This document shows positions 25,072 to 34,248 of a stretch of DNA of 44,620 bases, piece by piece. The stretch comes from Candidatus Lachnoclostridium stercoravium (GTDB lineage: Bacteria; Bacillota; Clostridia; Lachnospirales; Lachnospiraceae), in the NCBI GenBank assembly GCA_019118365.1, contig DWZA01000005.1, positions 1-44,620 on the forward strand, in the 5' to 3' direction. The translations under genes and the position numbers were made by a program. Positions within the stretch are counted from its first letter, which is position 1, and every line of letters begins with the position of its first letter. The notes beneath the pieces are model-generated. The model saw nothing but the letters and a program-made list of their open reading frames with translations, had not been told where the DNA came from and ran no database searches.

Positions 25072-25584
25072 TTAAATATCGATCTCCATCGTTTCTGTAT
25101 TGTTCAGAACGTCCAGCGCGGTCTGCGCCCTGGAAAGCTCGTCGGATACAGCGTCAAAATCTGCCCGCACCTCTTTGATGTCGTAATTTGTATAGATGTA
25201 ATCAATGATCGTGGCGGCGCGTCCGTATGTGCTTTTCGTATCCCGTTGTTTTGGAAGACGGTCCTTCATCTCGGACAGCTTTTCCTTTTTGGCCGTAAGC
25301 TGGGGAATGTAGACCAGCATCTGATCCACAGTCATGTCAAAGCCTGGGACCATATGTTCCAGATTAAACCGGCTGACCGCATGCTTCACCATACGGATCT
25401 TTCGGTTCAGCTCGTCTATCGCCGTCCGGACAGCCCTGTAGTCGTACTCCGGCCTTACCGACTCCGGATCTTCCCCCAGAGCCGCCTGGAAGGTGCTGCT
25501 TTTCTCTTCCATGGTAAGCAGGTAGTATTTCTCTTCCGTTAATTTTCTAAGAAGCTTATTGGCTTCTGCCGATGTATATTTCAT
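25072..25584 (-). CDS. DIP1984-like (DUF6847, 'septicolysin') family protein
   Basis: This 170-residue cytoplasmic, mostly helical protein has a layout like the DIP1984 family: an N-terminal helix pair, a central segment EYDYRAVRTAIDELNRKIRMVKHAVSRFN, then MTVDQMLVYIPQLTAKKEKLSEMKDRL. No secretion signal is seen, so the family nickname septicolysin is misleading. The family function is not known. The ATG at 25584 has GGTAAGGAG upstream. It is monocistronic as far as I can tell, with an XRE gene upstream on the same strand 162 bp away. Confidence 0.65.
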   Translation of the reverse strand: MKYTSAEANKLLRKLTEEKYYLLTMEEKSSTFQAALGEDPESVRPEYDYRAVRTAIDELNRKIRMVKHAVSRFNLEHMVPGFDMTVDQMLVYIPQLTAKKEKLSEMKDRLPKQRDTKSTYGRAATIIDYIYTNYDIKEVRADFDAVSDELSRAQTALDVLNNTETMEIDI

Positions 25585-25746
25585 GACTCCTTACCTCCTC
25601 ATCCGATCTCTCTCAAATTCTGAAGGTATCATATCATGAAAGCTGATCGCTGTCATTCAACCAGCGGTTGAATCCGGCTTTCTTTTCGCCTGGCCTGCGG
25701 CCGGATCCTGCTCTGTCATACAGCGCGATCCGTCCCATTTTATCTG

Positions 25747-26172
25747 TCAGAACAGGGCCTTTTCATCCGCTTCAAACAGCTTGTCATTTATCTCATCCAA
25801 AGGCGTATGGTGGACGATGCCATGATAAATAATAGCTTCTCTCCGGATCCTGGGATAGAGCTGAGCGTAAGCTGCTTCCTTTAAAAGCCTCTGGGTATCC
25901 TCAATGCTCAGCTCCATGCCGATGCACATGCATAAGATCTTGTTCCTGGAAGGCTTCCGTCTTCCGGCAAATACCTGATGCAGGTACACTTCGCTCATAT
26001 TGGATTTCCGGGCCAGCTGTGATTTTGTCATATTCCGGCGTTCATAAAACTCCGTCAGCAGCTCTGTTACGCTGCGGCTTACAAAACAGGATTCATTTTT
26101 CCTGATATAGGAGTCAATATCCGGATCGCTCATTAACTCCTGCTTCAGATCGTCTGTACTTTTATTGTCCAT
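25747..26172 (-). CDS. XRE-type HTH regulator coupled to the zinc-ribbon operon
   Basis: This 141-residue protein has a Cro/CI helix-turn-helix at about residues 38-90 (NMTKSQLARKSNMSEVYLHQVFAGRRKPSRNKIL), followed by a helical C-terminus with GMELSIEDTQRLLKEA, a pattern common in small XRE regulators of Firmicutes. I place the start at the ATG at 26172: GGAGGAG lies 9 nt upstream, inside the end of the previous gene, whose stop is only one base away. It is therefore translationally coupled to the 686-residue zinc-ribbon protein and probably controls or reads out that system. Confidence 0.82.
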   Translation of the reverse strand: MDNKSTDDLKQELMSDPDIDSYIRKNESCFVSRSVTELLTEFYERRNMTKSQLARKSNMSEVYLHQVFAGRRKPSRNKILCMCIGMELSIEDTQRLLKEAAYAQLYPRIRREAIIYHGIVHHTPLDEINDKLFEADEKALF

Positions 26173-26173
26173 T

Positions 26174-28234
26174 TCATTCGTCTCCTCCATATACCACTGT
26201 ATAGCCAATGGCTTCATAATTCTGATCCATCAGGATGAATCCCTTCCACCGGCCCTCACGGGTCTTATTCACATCGTGAGCCATGCGGCCGATGGGCCTT
26301 GCCAAACGCTCCAGATAAGGGGAGCTCATCTGGCTCCACAGATGATACAGCTGGCACTCATCCTCCTGCAGCTCGGAGCTTCTTCCCGTGTTATAACCTT
26401 CCACATAATAGACTGCGCCGCTGTCCTCCACATCTTCCGGTGCGATATAATTGGCTAAAAGAATTTCCTTCTCCTCCTGGTACTGCTTAAGCTCCCGCTC
26501 ATATATCTCCTCCAGGTCATAGTCGCAGGGCGTCACCTTTAACAGCCAGGTATCCTCATCATACCTCTCCGGCTTTCCAAAATAATAGCCGGTCAGATAG
26601 GGATGGTTATCCCTTCGCTGGAACACCAGCAGACAGTAGGTGCTGTCCGGGTCTTCTATGGGATTAAAGCTGCTTCCGTCTCCAGAAAGCCCGTTTTCCA
26701 GCCCACGGCTGATCAGATCGGCAAAGGTATAGGAATCTCTCAGATAATCCTCAATATTATCTCCAAGATCCGGGCTTCCGGTAAAGCAGCTGGCAGTGCT
26801 GTCCGGAATGTACTGCCGCACCAGATCCGGGTTTACGCGGCAGTTTCCATTGTCCTCTGCATGAACATAGATCGCCGTATAGTCCCCCGATGCAGCCAGC
26901 TCTCCTTCGCCTGCCATTGCCTCGCCGCCGGCAGCCTGCGCCCCATCTTCTTCTGCCCTGCCCGCCTCTGTCTGAAGGTCATCTTCTGTCAGCACCGTAT
27001 AGCCGATCGCTTCATGATCCTCATCCAAAAGCAGATAGCATCTCTGGCGTTCCGGACTGACTGTCTGACTCTCAAATCTTTCAATGCCGAGGGCATAATT
27101 TTCTACGTGATCGGAATGAAGCTGATACCAGAGGCGGTATTTCTGGCAGTCGTCCTTCTGCACATCATCGCCTTTTCGGGTGGTAAAGCCAGCGAGATAA
27201 TAGGCCGCGCCGCTTTTCTTTACATCCTCCGGGGCAATGTAATTGGTAAAAACGTCATCCTTTTCCCGCTGGAAGCTGGCATTTTCCGTTTCGTAAAGTT
27301 CCGTCAGATCATATTCGCATGGAGTCACCTTAAAGAGCCATTTTCCTTCTTCCCTTTCCTCCGGCACGCCTGCAAAATAGCCGGTAAGATAAGGACGGCC
27401 ATCCTTCCACTGGAAGAGCAGCAGATAAACGCCTGTGCGCGGATCCCGTTCAAAACGGTTGCCCTCGCCTGTATATGCCTCATCAATGCCTCTCTTGATA
27501 AAAGAAGCAAAAACATAGCTGTTTTTAATATAATCGTCAATGTCCTCTCCCAGCCGGGGAAGATCGTCAAAATAGCATGTAGTAGCTTCAGGAAAATATT
27601 CACGGATGATCCCAGGCGTCACCACGCATTTTCCTTCTTCATTTTCCTCCAGCTGGATCGCCTCATAATCGCCAGTCTTAGCTCCTGGTACTGCAAGCTC
27701 GACGTTCTCCGGCGGCCAGCCGTCCTCCTGGGCTTCAGCAGCCGCTTCCTCCCAGCTCTCTTCCACAGATTCTGCAGCCGCTTCATCTTCCAGAAAATCT
27801 TCCTCCGGCTTACGTTCTTCCGTCTCCGCCTCCTGCTGAGCAGATGGAAGGGCGGAAAGAGAATCCGGAAGCCCTGATTTCCACAAAAATACGATCGCAG
27901 CTGCCGCCGCAGCCAGGATGACTGCGCCGGCAATTCCAGCGATCAGACAGCCCTTTTTCCTCTTTTGAGAAGAGTCCTGCCCGCTGGATAGCGCGACGCC
28001 TGTCCATTCCACATCGTCGGTCATCTTCTGTCCGGACAGCCCGTTTTCTACCTGGGGTAAGGTCTGTCTCTTCGACGGCTCGGTCTGCGCCTTCTGCTTC
28101 GTCTTCCTTCCAGTCAGGTCAGCCTCAGGCCCTGGCCGCGCGCCTCCTGGCATGACCGGCTTTACCTTCCTTCCGCATTTCGGACAGAAATTCGCCCCAT
28201 CCCTAAGCTTTGCTCCACAATATTTACATTCCAT
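26174..28234 (-). CDS. Zinc-ribbon membrane protein with tandemly duplicated extracellular domain
   Basis: This 686-residue protein has an N-terminal zinc ribbon, CKYCGAKLRDGANFCPKCG (about 3-21). A disordered linker and a single membrane helix (about 93-116) follow. The outer part has an acidic linker and two copies of a domain of about 220 residues (roughly 190-430 and 465-685). Parallel motifs in the two copies include LLLFQWKDGRPYLTGYF and LLVFQRRDNHPYLTGYY, LFKVTPCEYDL and LLKVTPCDYDL, and TNYIAPEDV and ANYIAPEDV. The zinc ribbon should face the cytoplasm and the repeats the outside. I do not recognise the outer domain. An XRE gene follows with no gap. Confidence 0.8.
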   Translation of the reverse strand: MECKYCGAKLRDGANFCPKCGRKVKPVMPGGARPGPEADLTGRKTKQKAQTEPSKRQTLPQVENGLSGQKMTDDVEWTGVALSSGQDSSQKRKKGCLIAGIAGAVILAAAAAAIVFLWKSGLPDSLSALPSAQQEAETEERKPEEDFLEDEAAAESVEESWEEAAAEAQEDGWPPENVELAVPGAKTGDYEAIQLEENEEGKCVVTPGIIREYFPEATTCYFDDLPRLGEDIDDYIKNSYVFASFIKRGIDEAYTGEGNRFERDPRTGVYLLLFQWKDGRPYLTGYFAGVPEEREEGKWLFKVTPCEYDLTELYETENASFQREKDDVFTNYIAPEDVKKSGAAYYLAGFTTRKGDDVQKDDCQKYRLWYQLHSDHVENYALGIERFESQTVSPERQRCYLLLDEDHEAIGYTVLTEDDLQTEAGRAEEDGAQAAGGEAMAGEGELAASGDYTAIYVHAEDNGNCRVNPDLVRQYIPDSTASCFTGSPDLGDNIEDYLRDSYTFADLISRGLENGLSGDGSSFNPIEDPDSTYCLLVFQRRDNHPYLTGYYFGKPERYDEDTWLLKVTPCDYDLEEIYERELKQYQEEKEILLANYIAPEDVEDSGAVYYVEGYNTGRSSELQEDECQLYHLWSQMSSPYLERLARPIGRMAHDVNKTREGRWKGFILMDQNYEAIGYTVVYGGDE

Positions 28235-28288
28235 CCTGCTTTTCCTCTCTATTCGTATCCGTTCAGCCGGTATCTGCTTTAAAGAAGA

Positions 28289-30619
28289 TCAATACCACCA
28301 GCTATCATCTTCGGAGCCTGCCTCGGCTGCCGCCTCTGTTTCCGGGCTGGCCCAGCGTTCCTCCGCCTCGGAAGCGGCTGCCGTTGTCTCTTCCGCTCCC
28401 GCTCCCCTTCCTCCAAAGTCAGAGTAGAAGTCACGAACAAGTGCGTTTGAGATAGCATCTATATTTTCTCCGGAGAAGTACGCGGCTGCATCGCTTCCTG
28501 GATACTCGGCAAAGTAGGCCGTCACATCGCTCTCTAAAGTTTTTGTCTCTTTTCCATTGTAATATAGCAGATCGCCGCTTCTTCTCTCAAAATTGTAATC
28601 AGAAAGCATAAAGATGCAGTCTTCGCCGAATGCCGTAAAGGTGATGGCATCCAGATATATGTCTGCAGCGATCTCCTCTCCCTCCTCGCTGTCTGCACGC
28701 AGAAGGTTTAAGGTTCCCGTCTGGCTCTTTTTATCGTAATCGGTAAGGGCTATCACCGCCTTGCTGTCTGGAACCGCCCAGAGGCCGTTCTCTCTTACAT
28801 CGTACATCATGGATTCCTGGCTGCGGTAGAGATCCCCCTCTCCGTTTTTGCCTACGTCCTTCAGATAGTAAATATTTCCGCCGTATACCAGTTCCAGGGA
28901 CGATACGTCCTCGTCATAGGGGACAAGCTCTGCCGTTTCCCCGCTCAGGCTTACGGTCATCAGCTCGCCCGGCTCTTCTTCCTGATCTGAGCTGTCCGCG
29001 CCCTTGTCTTCATCCGCCACCAGCAGGACAAGCTGATTATTCCTGGCGTCGTACATGCCTCTGCGGACGGTCTGTCCATCCAGATCCAGTTCCTTATCCA
29101 CTCCGTCGGAATACAGGAAGTAGGAAGTCTCCGGCTCCTCTGCGCCGTACAGCCCTGCAATAGCAACATCCCTGTTTTCTATGGCCATCTTCATAGTCTC
29201 CGGGTTAGAAAAATAGGGAAGCTCTGAAAGCTTTGTCTTCTCTCCGCTTTCTTTAACCGGCTTTTCTTTCAGATAGAGCACAGCGCTGGTAAAGTCCCTG
29301 CTTTTCTCGGAAAGATCCGTCCAGCTGTCCCAGGAAGGATCCGATGAAGCTACGGAAACGCTGTAGTCTGACGTGACCAGCGTTTCCTGGCCGTCTGCAT
29401 AAAAATAAAGCTCTGTATAAGGTATGGAGATGGGATCCATATCCTGGATCACTTTTCTGAGCTCATCCCTCTTTTCCTTATCCCGGAATTTCTCCAGATC
29501 GTCGTAATACTGATCGTCTACCGTCGTGTAGCGCCACAGGCTGTATCCGCTCGTCTCCTTCTCATAATCGGACTTTACCGGCTCCTTTATCTGGGCGTCT
29601 TCCTCCGCCATATCGTCTGTGATATAATCAGCCAGCTCCTTCTTTTTCTCTTTTTTTGTAGTATAGAAAAACGTTCCCTTTTCCAGATCGATGCCCATCA
29701 CCCCATTCACATCGCCGGCCACTTTCTCCGCCTTTTCCAGCCCTTTAGAGAGATACAGGTCCTCGCCCTTCCAGAATAAAAGAGATTCAAAATTTGCCGT
29801 ATAGTCCACCAGACTGCTGTCGCTGGCCAGCTTCACCTTCTTACCTTTCAGTTCAATGTCCTGACAGTAGAAGTCTGCTCCGCTCTCCTCTCCGGTATCC
29901 ACTGCCCAGAGAAGCGTTTTTCCGTCCTGGCTGACATATACTCCGTCCATATCCGAATCCAGCGTCCTGGTGCCAACGATCTGGCTGGACCAGGCGATAT
30001 CCGAGTCCACCTTCTCCGCTTTGTCGCCTGGTTCGCACACATAAAGGTTATCGTTTTTTACGTAAACGACCTTGCTGTCTTTCGTGACACAATACCCCTG
30101 AACGTCGGAGGCGATCTTCTCCAGTTCTTTCTTTCCGGTCTGATAGCAGAGGGTATAGGTTTTATCCTGGGCGTTGTAGTCTTCCACGATAAAACGGTAC
30201 TTTCCGCTTACTGTAGGGAAGGAGAGGCGGAACACATTTCCAATCGTGTCCTCCTCCGTATCGTAGAAGGAATCCGTATATTCCACTGGCTTTTTATCTG
30301 GCTTTTTAAGGTCGACGCCGTAAACGCTTTCATCACTGATAAAAAGCAGTTCTTCAGCCGCGCCTCCAAAGCCTCCTCCCAGAAAGCCAAGCCCCTTAAC
30401 CGCAAAGAAGACGCCTGCAGCCATTATCACGACCGCCGCGCCGCCGATCGCGAGGGGAAGTCTCAGCTCTTTCATTCCTGCCAGTTTTTTCTTTCTCTGT
30501 CCGCCCAGCTCATAGCCGCAGTTATCACAGAATACGTCGCCTGCCTGCAGCCTGGTCCCGCATTTCGGGCAGAAAATGCTCCCTTCTTTTCGTTCTGTTC
30601 CAGAATTTTCGTACTCCAT
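28289..30619 (-). CDS. Zinc-ribbon membrane protein with large propeller-like extracellular region
   Basis: This 776-residue protein has a zinc ribbon FCPKCGTRLQAGDVFCDNCG (about 17-36), a membrane helix (about 53-75) and a large outer region. The outer region is rich in beta-strand patterns such as ELLFISDESVYGVDL, KTLLWAVDTGEE and LLFWKGEDLYLSKG, repeated at intervals and suggestive of a beta-propeller. The C-terminus is low-complexity, rich in Glu and Ala. It is 54 bp upstream of the next zinc-ribbon gene on the same strand and divergent from the kinase gene, so it is probably part of the same system. No catalytic motif is seen; a sensor role is plausible (inference). Confidence 0.78.
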   Translation of the reverse strand: MEYENSGTERKEGSIFCPKCGTRLQAGDVFCDNCGYELGGQRKKKLAGMKELRLPLAIGGAAVVIMAAGVFFAVKGLGFLGGGFGGAAEELLFISDESVYGVDLKKPDKKPVEYTDSFYDTEEDTIGNVFRLSFPTVSGKYRFIVEDYNAQDKTYTLCYQTGKKELEKIASDVQGYCVTKDSKVVYVKNDNLYVCEPGDKAEKVDSDIAWSSQIVGTRTLDSDMDGVYVSQDGKTLLWAVDTGEESGADFYCQDIELKGKKVKLASDSSLVDYTANFESLLFWKGEDLYLSKGLEKAEKVAGDVNGVMGIDLEKGTFFYTTKKEKKKELADYITDDMAEEDAQIKEPVKSDYEKETSGYSLWRYTTVDDQYYDDLEKFRDKEKRDELRKVIQDMDPISIPYTELYFYADGQETLVTSDYSVSVASSDPSWDSWTDLSEKSRDFTSAVLYLKEKPVKESGEKTKLSELPYFSNPETMKMAIENRDVAIAGLYGAEEPETSYFLYSDGVDKELDLDGQTVRRGMYDARNNQLVLLVADEDKGADSSDQEEEPGELMTVSLSGETAELVPYDEDVSSLELVYGGNIYYLKDVGKNGEGDLYRSQESMMYDVRENGLWAVPDSKAVIALTDYDKKSQTGTLNLLRADSEEGEEIAADIYLDAITFTAFGEDCIFMLSDYNFERRSGDLLYYNGKETKTLESDVTAYFAEYPGSDAAAYFSGENIDAISNALVRDFYSDFGGRGAGAEETTAAASEAEERWASPETEAAAEAGSEDDSWWY

Positions 30620-30788
30620 CCTACTGTTCCTCCCTCTATTGTCATTTTTCTTTACTTTATGGCTTACACGTTATAAAATAGTCGTGACTGTACTATGAAG
30701 TTGTCTTTATTGTATGAAATTTTTACATTCAAGACAATATGCTGACTGCATAGTATTTCGTCAAAAATATATCAATGAGGTGAACTCC

Positions 30789-31490
30789 ATGTATTACTCC
30801 TGGCTTTCCAAAGCCCTGAAAGAGGAATTTGAAATCATAAAACGTTTAAAGGAAAGCGAACGGGGCACCGTAACCCTGGTGCGCCACCGCAATACAGGGA
30901 AACGGTTTATCCTCCGCTCCTTTACAGGAGATGCGGAGGTATATCACAGGCTTTTAAACTGCACCTGCCCCAATCTTCCCCAGATCTGCGAGGCAGCTTC
31001 CCAGGGGGATCAGAATCTGGTCCTGGAAGAATACATCCAGGGAGACAATATGGGGACTATGCTTCAGGAAGCCCTTTTTACCCCAAAGGAGACCCGGCGC
31101 ATCCTCCGCCAGCTCTGCGGCGCTTTGTGGGTGCTGCACTCTATGGGGGCGGTCCACAGGGATGTAAAGCCGGAAAATATCGTGCTCCGGGGAAGTGACG
31201 CGGTGCTGATCGATTTTGATGCGGCCAGGATCCACAAGGACAGCGCCGAAAATGATACCTGTGTCCTGGGTACCATTGGCTTTGCCGCGCCGGAACAATA
31301 CGGCTTCTCCCAGTCGGACGCCTGCTCCGATATCTACTCCCTGGGCGTCCTGATGAATGTGATGCTCACCGGAAAGCATCCTTCCAGCCAGCTGGCTCCC
31401 GGACGTTTTGGACGCATAGTCACCCGCTGCACCCAGATCACGCCAAAGAAGCGCTACAAAAACGTTCTCCGGCTGCTGGACGAGCTGTAG
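30789..31490 (+). CDS. Compact serine/threonine protein kinase
   Basis: This 233-residue protein is a Hanks-type kinase domain with no membrane segment or PASTA repeats. It has HRDVKPENIVL (catalytic loop, near residue 122), LIDFDAAR (DFG position reads DFD, near 141), GTIGFAAPEQYG (near 160) and SDIYSLGVLM. The residue aligned with the beta-3 Lys appears to be Arg (FILRSF), and the Gly-rich loop is weak. Catalytic Asp and Asn are present, so activity is possible. The ATG at 30789 has GAGGTG upstream. It is divergent from the zinc-ribbon propeller gene and 25 bp before the zinc-ribbon/beta-helix gene, so it is likely the kinase of this cluster. Confidence 0.88.
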   Translation: MYYSWLSKALKEEFEIIKRLKESERGTVTLVRHRNTGKRFILRSFTGDAEVYHRLLNCTCPNLPQICEAASQGDQNLVLEEYIQGDNMGTMLQEALFTPKETRRILRQLCGALWVLHSMGAVHRDVKPENIVLRGSDAVLIDFDAARIHKDSAENDTCVLGTIGFAAPEQYGFSQSDACSDIYSLGVLMNVMLTGKHPSSQLAPGRFGRIVTRCTQITPKKRYKNVLRLLDEL

Positions 31491-31515
31491 GAATACGGTA
31501 AAGGAGTTTTTATCT

Positions 31516-32775
31516 ATGCCAGAGAAACATTGCCCCCACTGCGGCGCTTTCCTTCCGGCAGAAGCCTCCTTCTGCCCTTACTGCGCAAATATCTTAAACC
31601 GCCGCGCTCTTAAGCTGCCTCCCCGGCCTATTCCAGCAAGGCTCATCCGCCTGCTGGGACTTTTTTGCCTGGCTGCGGCCCTCATGGCCGGGCTGTGGTC
31701 TTCTTTCAGGCCTAAAACCTATGAAGGCGCGGGCGAAGTATTTTATACCGACTCAGACGGCTCCTACCAGCTGATCTCCAATGTCAGCACAGACCGTTAC
31801 TACCCTATGACGGAGATCCCCCAGGATGCCGGAGAGCAGGACAGCTACCGCTTTCCTCTAAGACTTTATATCAACCACCGGGATACCGGAGCAGACGCCA
31901 GCAGCATGTTCCTGCAGAAGTTGGAATCCTGTGAGCTCCTGATCCAGCAGCCGGAGGATTCTCCCAGACCTGTGACTGCTTCCGTACCAGAAGAGGCGGA
32001 CGACTACCCTGGCGTGGCCATGGTCAGCTATATCGACTTCAGCAAACTCAGCGAAAATCCGATCCAGCTGACATGGAACCTGCGCATGGCCAATCAGGAT
32101 ACCATCCAGATCCACTCCACCCTTACGGTGACTCCCATTAAGACCTATTATTATGATGCTTCAAACGCAGACCTGTCTGATTCCAAAGCCCTACAGGCCC
32201 TGGCAGACCAGCTGGCCGCCCAGACAGATCCCAGGGACGTGGTCAACATCAGACTGCCCGCCGTCACTTATACCGAACCGCTGATCCTTTCCGGCCGTTC
32301 CTTCAATCTGACCGGAACAGAATCAGAAGGCAGGCGCACTGCCTTCGCGGGAGGCATCCAGATGCGGGCCCCAAAGGACGGTCAGGACTGGATCAGCCAT
32401 TTTACCGATATTGATTTTTCAGGAGACGGAAGCGGCGTAGGAATCTCCGCCGCCAACCGGGTGTGGACCGAAAACTGCCGCTTCACCGGCTGGAAAACTG
32501 CTGTTCTGGCCTACGGCAGCGCCTGGGTCAACACCACCAACTGCACCTTTGAAGACAATGAGACTGGCATTTACTATAATTCCGAGGGAAATTCCGGCAG
32601 TGATACCCGCTTTACCGGCAATACCTTCCGGGGCAATACCACTGCCGTTCTCCTGGAACGAGTCTCCGCTAAGCTGCAGATGGATTTCAAAGACTGTCTG
32701 TTTGAAAAGAATGGCACAGATATCGACAACCGCTGCGAACAGCCGGTCAGCATTTCCCAGGCTGTCTTCCAGTAG
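31516..32775 (+). CDS. Zinc-ribbon membrane protein with right-handed beta-helix domain (paralog 1)
   Basis: This 419-residue protein has a zinc ribbon CPHCGAFLPAEASFCPYC (about 6-23), a short linker, and a membrane helix (about 43-62). An extracellular region with a middle beta-rich part follows. Beta-helix-like repeats lie at about 240-415 (NIRLPAVTYTEPLILSGRSFNLTG, NCRFTGWKTAVLAYG, NCTFEDNETGIYYNSEG and so on). Such helices usually bind or process glycans, but no catalytic residues can be assigned. It is closely similar in full length to the protein at 32927-34177. It follows the kinase by 25 bp, so the kinase may act on its cytoplasmic part. Confidence 0.82.
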   Translation: MPEKHCPHCGAFLPAEASFCPYCANILNRRALKLPPRPIPARLIRLLGLFCLAAALMAGLWSSFRPKTYEGAGEVFYTDSDGSYQLISNVSTDRYYPMTEIPQDAGEQDSYRFPLRLYINHRDTGADASSMFLQKLESCELLIQQPEDSPRPVTASVPEEADDYPGVAMVSYIDFSKLSENPIQLTWNLRMANQDTIQIHSTLTVTPIKTYYYDASNADLSDSKALQALADQLAAQTDPRDVVNIRLPAVTYTEPLILSGRSFNLTGTESEGRRTAFAGGIQMRAPKDGQDWISHFTDIDFSGDGSGVGISAANRVWTENCRFTGWKTAVLAYGSAWVNTTNCTFEDNETGIYYNSEGNSGSDTRFTGNTFRGNTTAVLLERVSAKLQMDFKDCLFEKNGTDIDNRCEQPVSISQAVFQ

Positions 32776-32788
32776 CTGCAGAACATAT

Positions 32789-32889
32789 GTAACAGTTCAA
32801 CCGTGCGCCAGGATATATGGCAAATCGCTTTTACAAGCAAGCTTGTAACGCTCTTTATCATATATCCTGGCGCACGGTTGAACTGTTAC
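32789..32889. repeat. Hairpin repeat, CGTGCGCCAGG arm type
   Basis: The ends GTAACAGTTC and GAACTGTTAC are perfect. The arms ACCGTGCGCCAGGATATATG and ATATATCCTGGCGCACGGT and the core TTACAAGCAAGCTTGTAA complete it. It lies between two paralogous genes, 13 bp after the first stop, and would form a very stable cruciform or RNA hairpin. Confidence 0.93.
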
Positions 32890-32926
32890 GAAAATATATG
32901 AAAACGAGAAAGGATTTAATGATATC

Positions 32927-34177
32927 ATGGAAAAGAAATGCCCTTACTGCGGCGCTCCTCTGCCAGAGGAGGCTTCCTTCTGCCCCCATTGCGCAAAGGG
33001 CCTGAACCAGCGTACCCCTGCCAGGCCTCCCAGACGTTTCTCTGTTAAGGTTCTGGGCGCAGCGCTGCTGCTCCTGGCAGCTGTTCTCCTGGCCTCTGCC
33101 TTCTATCTTTATACCCGCCCTAAAACGTATGAAGGAATGGGCGAAATTACTTACGCTGATTCAGAAGGCTCCTATCAGCTTGTTCTAGCCCCTCTGCTTG
33201 ACATGCGCTATTCCCCGGAACCTCTGTTTGAAACCAGCGCCGGCGGGGAGGATTCTTACCGCTTCCCCTGCTGGCTCTACGTCAATGAAAGCAGTACCGG
33301 AGCGGATGCTGCAGATATTTTTATGGAAAAAGTGGCCTCGGTCCAGGTAGAGGTCGAACAGCCTGACGGCTTCCCCAGCCCCATCCTCTGCTCCGAGCCG
33401 GCTCCTCTCGACTTCAATCCAGAGGCGGCTTTGGGAACTCTGGTGGATTTTACCAGAGAGAGCCCTTCCTTATCCCGGATCCTCTGGACGATCACCATGA
33501 AAAACGGGGATACGATCCGCCTGGGGATGGATCTTTCCATCTATGCGGCCCAGATCCACGACTACAGCCCTGAAAATACAAATCTCTCCGACTCCCAGGC
33601 GCTTCAGGCTCTCATCGACCGGATCGCAGAAGAGACTGACTACCGGGATACAGTCAACATCCACCTGCCAGCCGTCACCTATACGGAACCCGTGATCCTT
33701 CACGGTCATACGGTAAACCTTATCGGCTCTGAGTCTGAGAACGGGCGCACTACCTTCACCGCCGGCATTCAGATGCGCGACGAATTTTACGAAATCTGCT
33801 ATCTTTCCGGCATCGACTTTGTAGGCAGCGGAAGCGGCGTAGCTATCTCCGCTGCCGGCCGTCTCTGGACCCAGGAATGTACCTTTACCGGCTGGAAGAC
33901 AGCCATTCTGGTCTTCGGAAATGTGTGGGCCAACACCACGGACTGCACCTTCACTGACAACGAGATCGGCCTTCACTACAACTCCACCGACATCAGCCCC
34001 AGCGATTCCCACTTTACAGGCAATCATTTCACTGGAAACGGGACCGCCGTACTGCTGGAAAGGGTTCCTTCCGAACTTACCTTAAATTTCGGGGAATGCG
34101 TATTCGAAGATAATGACGTCGATCTTGACAACCGCTGCCAGCAGCAAGTGGATATATCAGAGGCAGAATTTCGGTAG
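32927..34177 (+). CDS. Zinc-ribbon membrane protein with right-handed beta-helix domain (paralog 2)
   Basis: This 416-residue paralog of the preceding gene has the zinc ribbon CPYCGAPLPEEASFCPHC (about 4-21), a membrane helix (about 42-61) and the same outer layout. Parallel stretches such as NIHLPAVTYTEPVILHGHTVNLIGSE and GWKTAILVFGNVWANTTDCTF against GWKTAVLAYGSAWVNTTNCTF show tandem duplication. The ATG at 32927 has AGAAAGGA upstream. Sequence between the paralogs has diverged most in the region just after the membrane helix, which may be the ligand-reading part. A terminator follows. Confidence 0.82.
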   Translation: MEKKCPYCGAPLPEEASFCPHCAKGLNQRTPARPPRRFSVKVLGAALLLLAAVLLASAFYLYTRPKTYEGMGEITYADSEGSYQLVLAPLLDMRYSPEPLFETSAGGEDSYRFPCWLYVNESSTGADAADIFMEKVASVQVEVEQPDGFPSPILCSEPAPLDFNPEAALGTLVDFTRESPSLSRILWTITMKNGDTIRLGMDLSIYAAQIHDYSPENTNLSDSQALQALIDRIAEETDYRDTVNIHLPAVTYTEPVILHGHTVNLIGSESENGRTTFTAGIQMRDEFYEICYLSGIDFVGSGSGVAISAAGRLWTQECTFTGWKTAILVFGNVWANTTDCTFTDNEIGLHYNSTDISPSDSHFTGNHFTGNGTAVLLERVPSELTLNFGECVFEDNDVDLDNRCQQQVDISEAEFR

Positions 34178-34203
34178 GGCTGGCCGCAAGATATAGGTTC
34201 ATC

Positions 34204-34230
34204 AAAAGGCGGGGAAGTTCCCCGCCTTTT
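34204..34230. terminator. Bidirectional rho-independent terminator
   Basis: AAAAGGCGGGGAA and TTCCCCGCCTTTT are perfect inverse copies with a one-base loop. It lies between the beta-helix gene (plus) and the Rpn gene (minus), which converge here. Confidence 0.9.
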
Positions 34231-34248
34231 CAAAGATTATCTTTTTAT

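Noticed and set aside
25072-25584. Naming the DIP1984-like protein as a pore-forming toxin
   Set aside because: There is no signal peptide or toxin fold; the family nickname alone is not evidence.
26603-27877. Long open frame (424 codons) on the plus strand
   Set aside because: It lies wholly antisense to the 686-residue zinc-ribbon gene, has no ribosome site or domain, and its composition is that of a mirrored coding frame.
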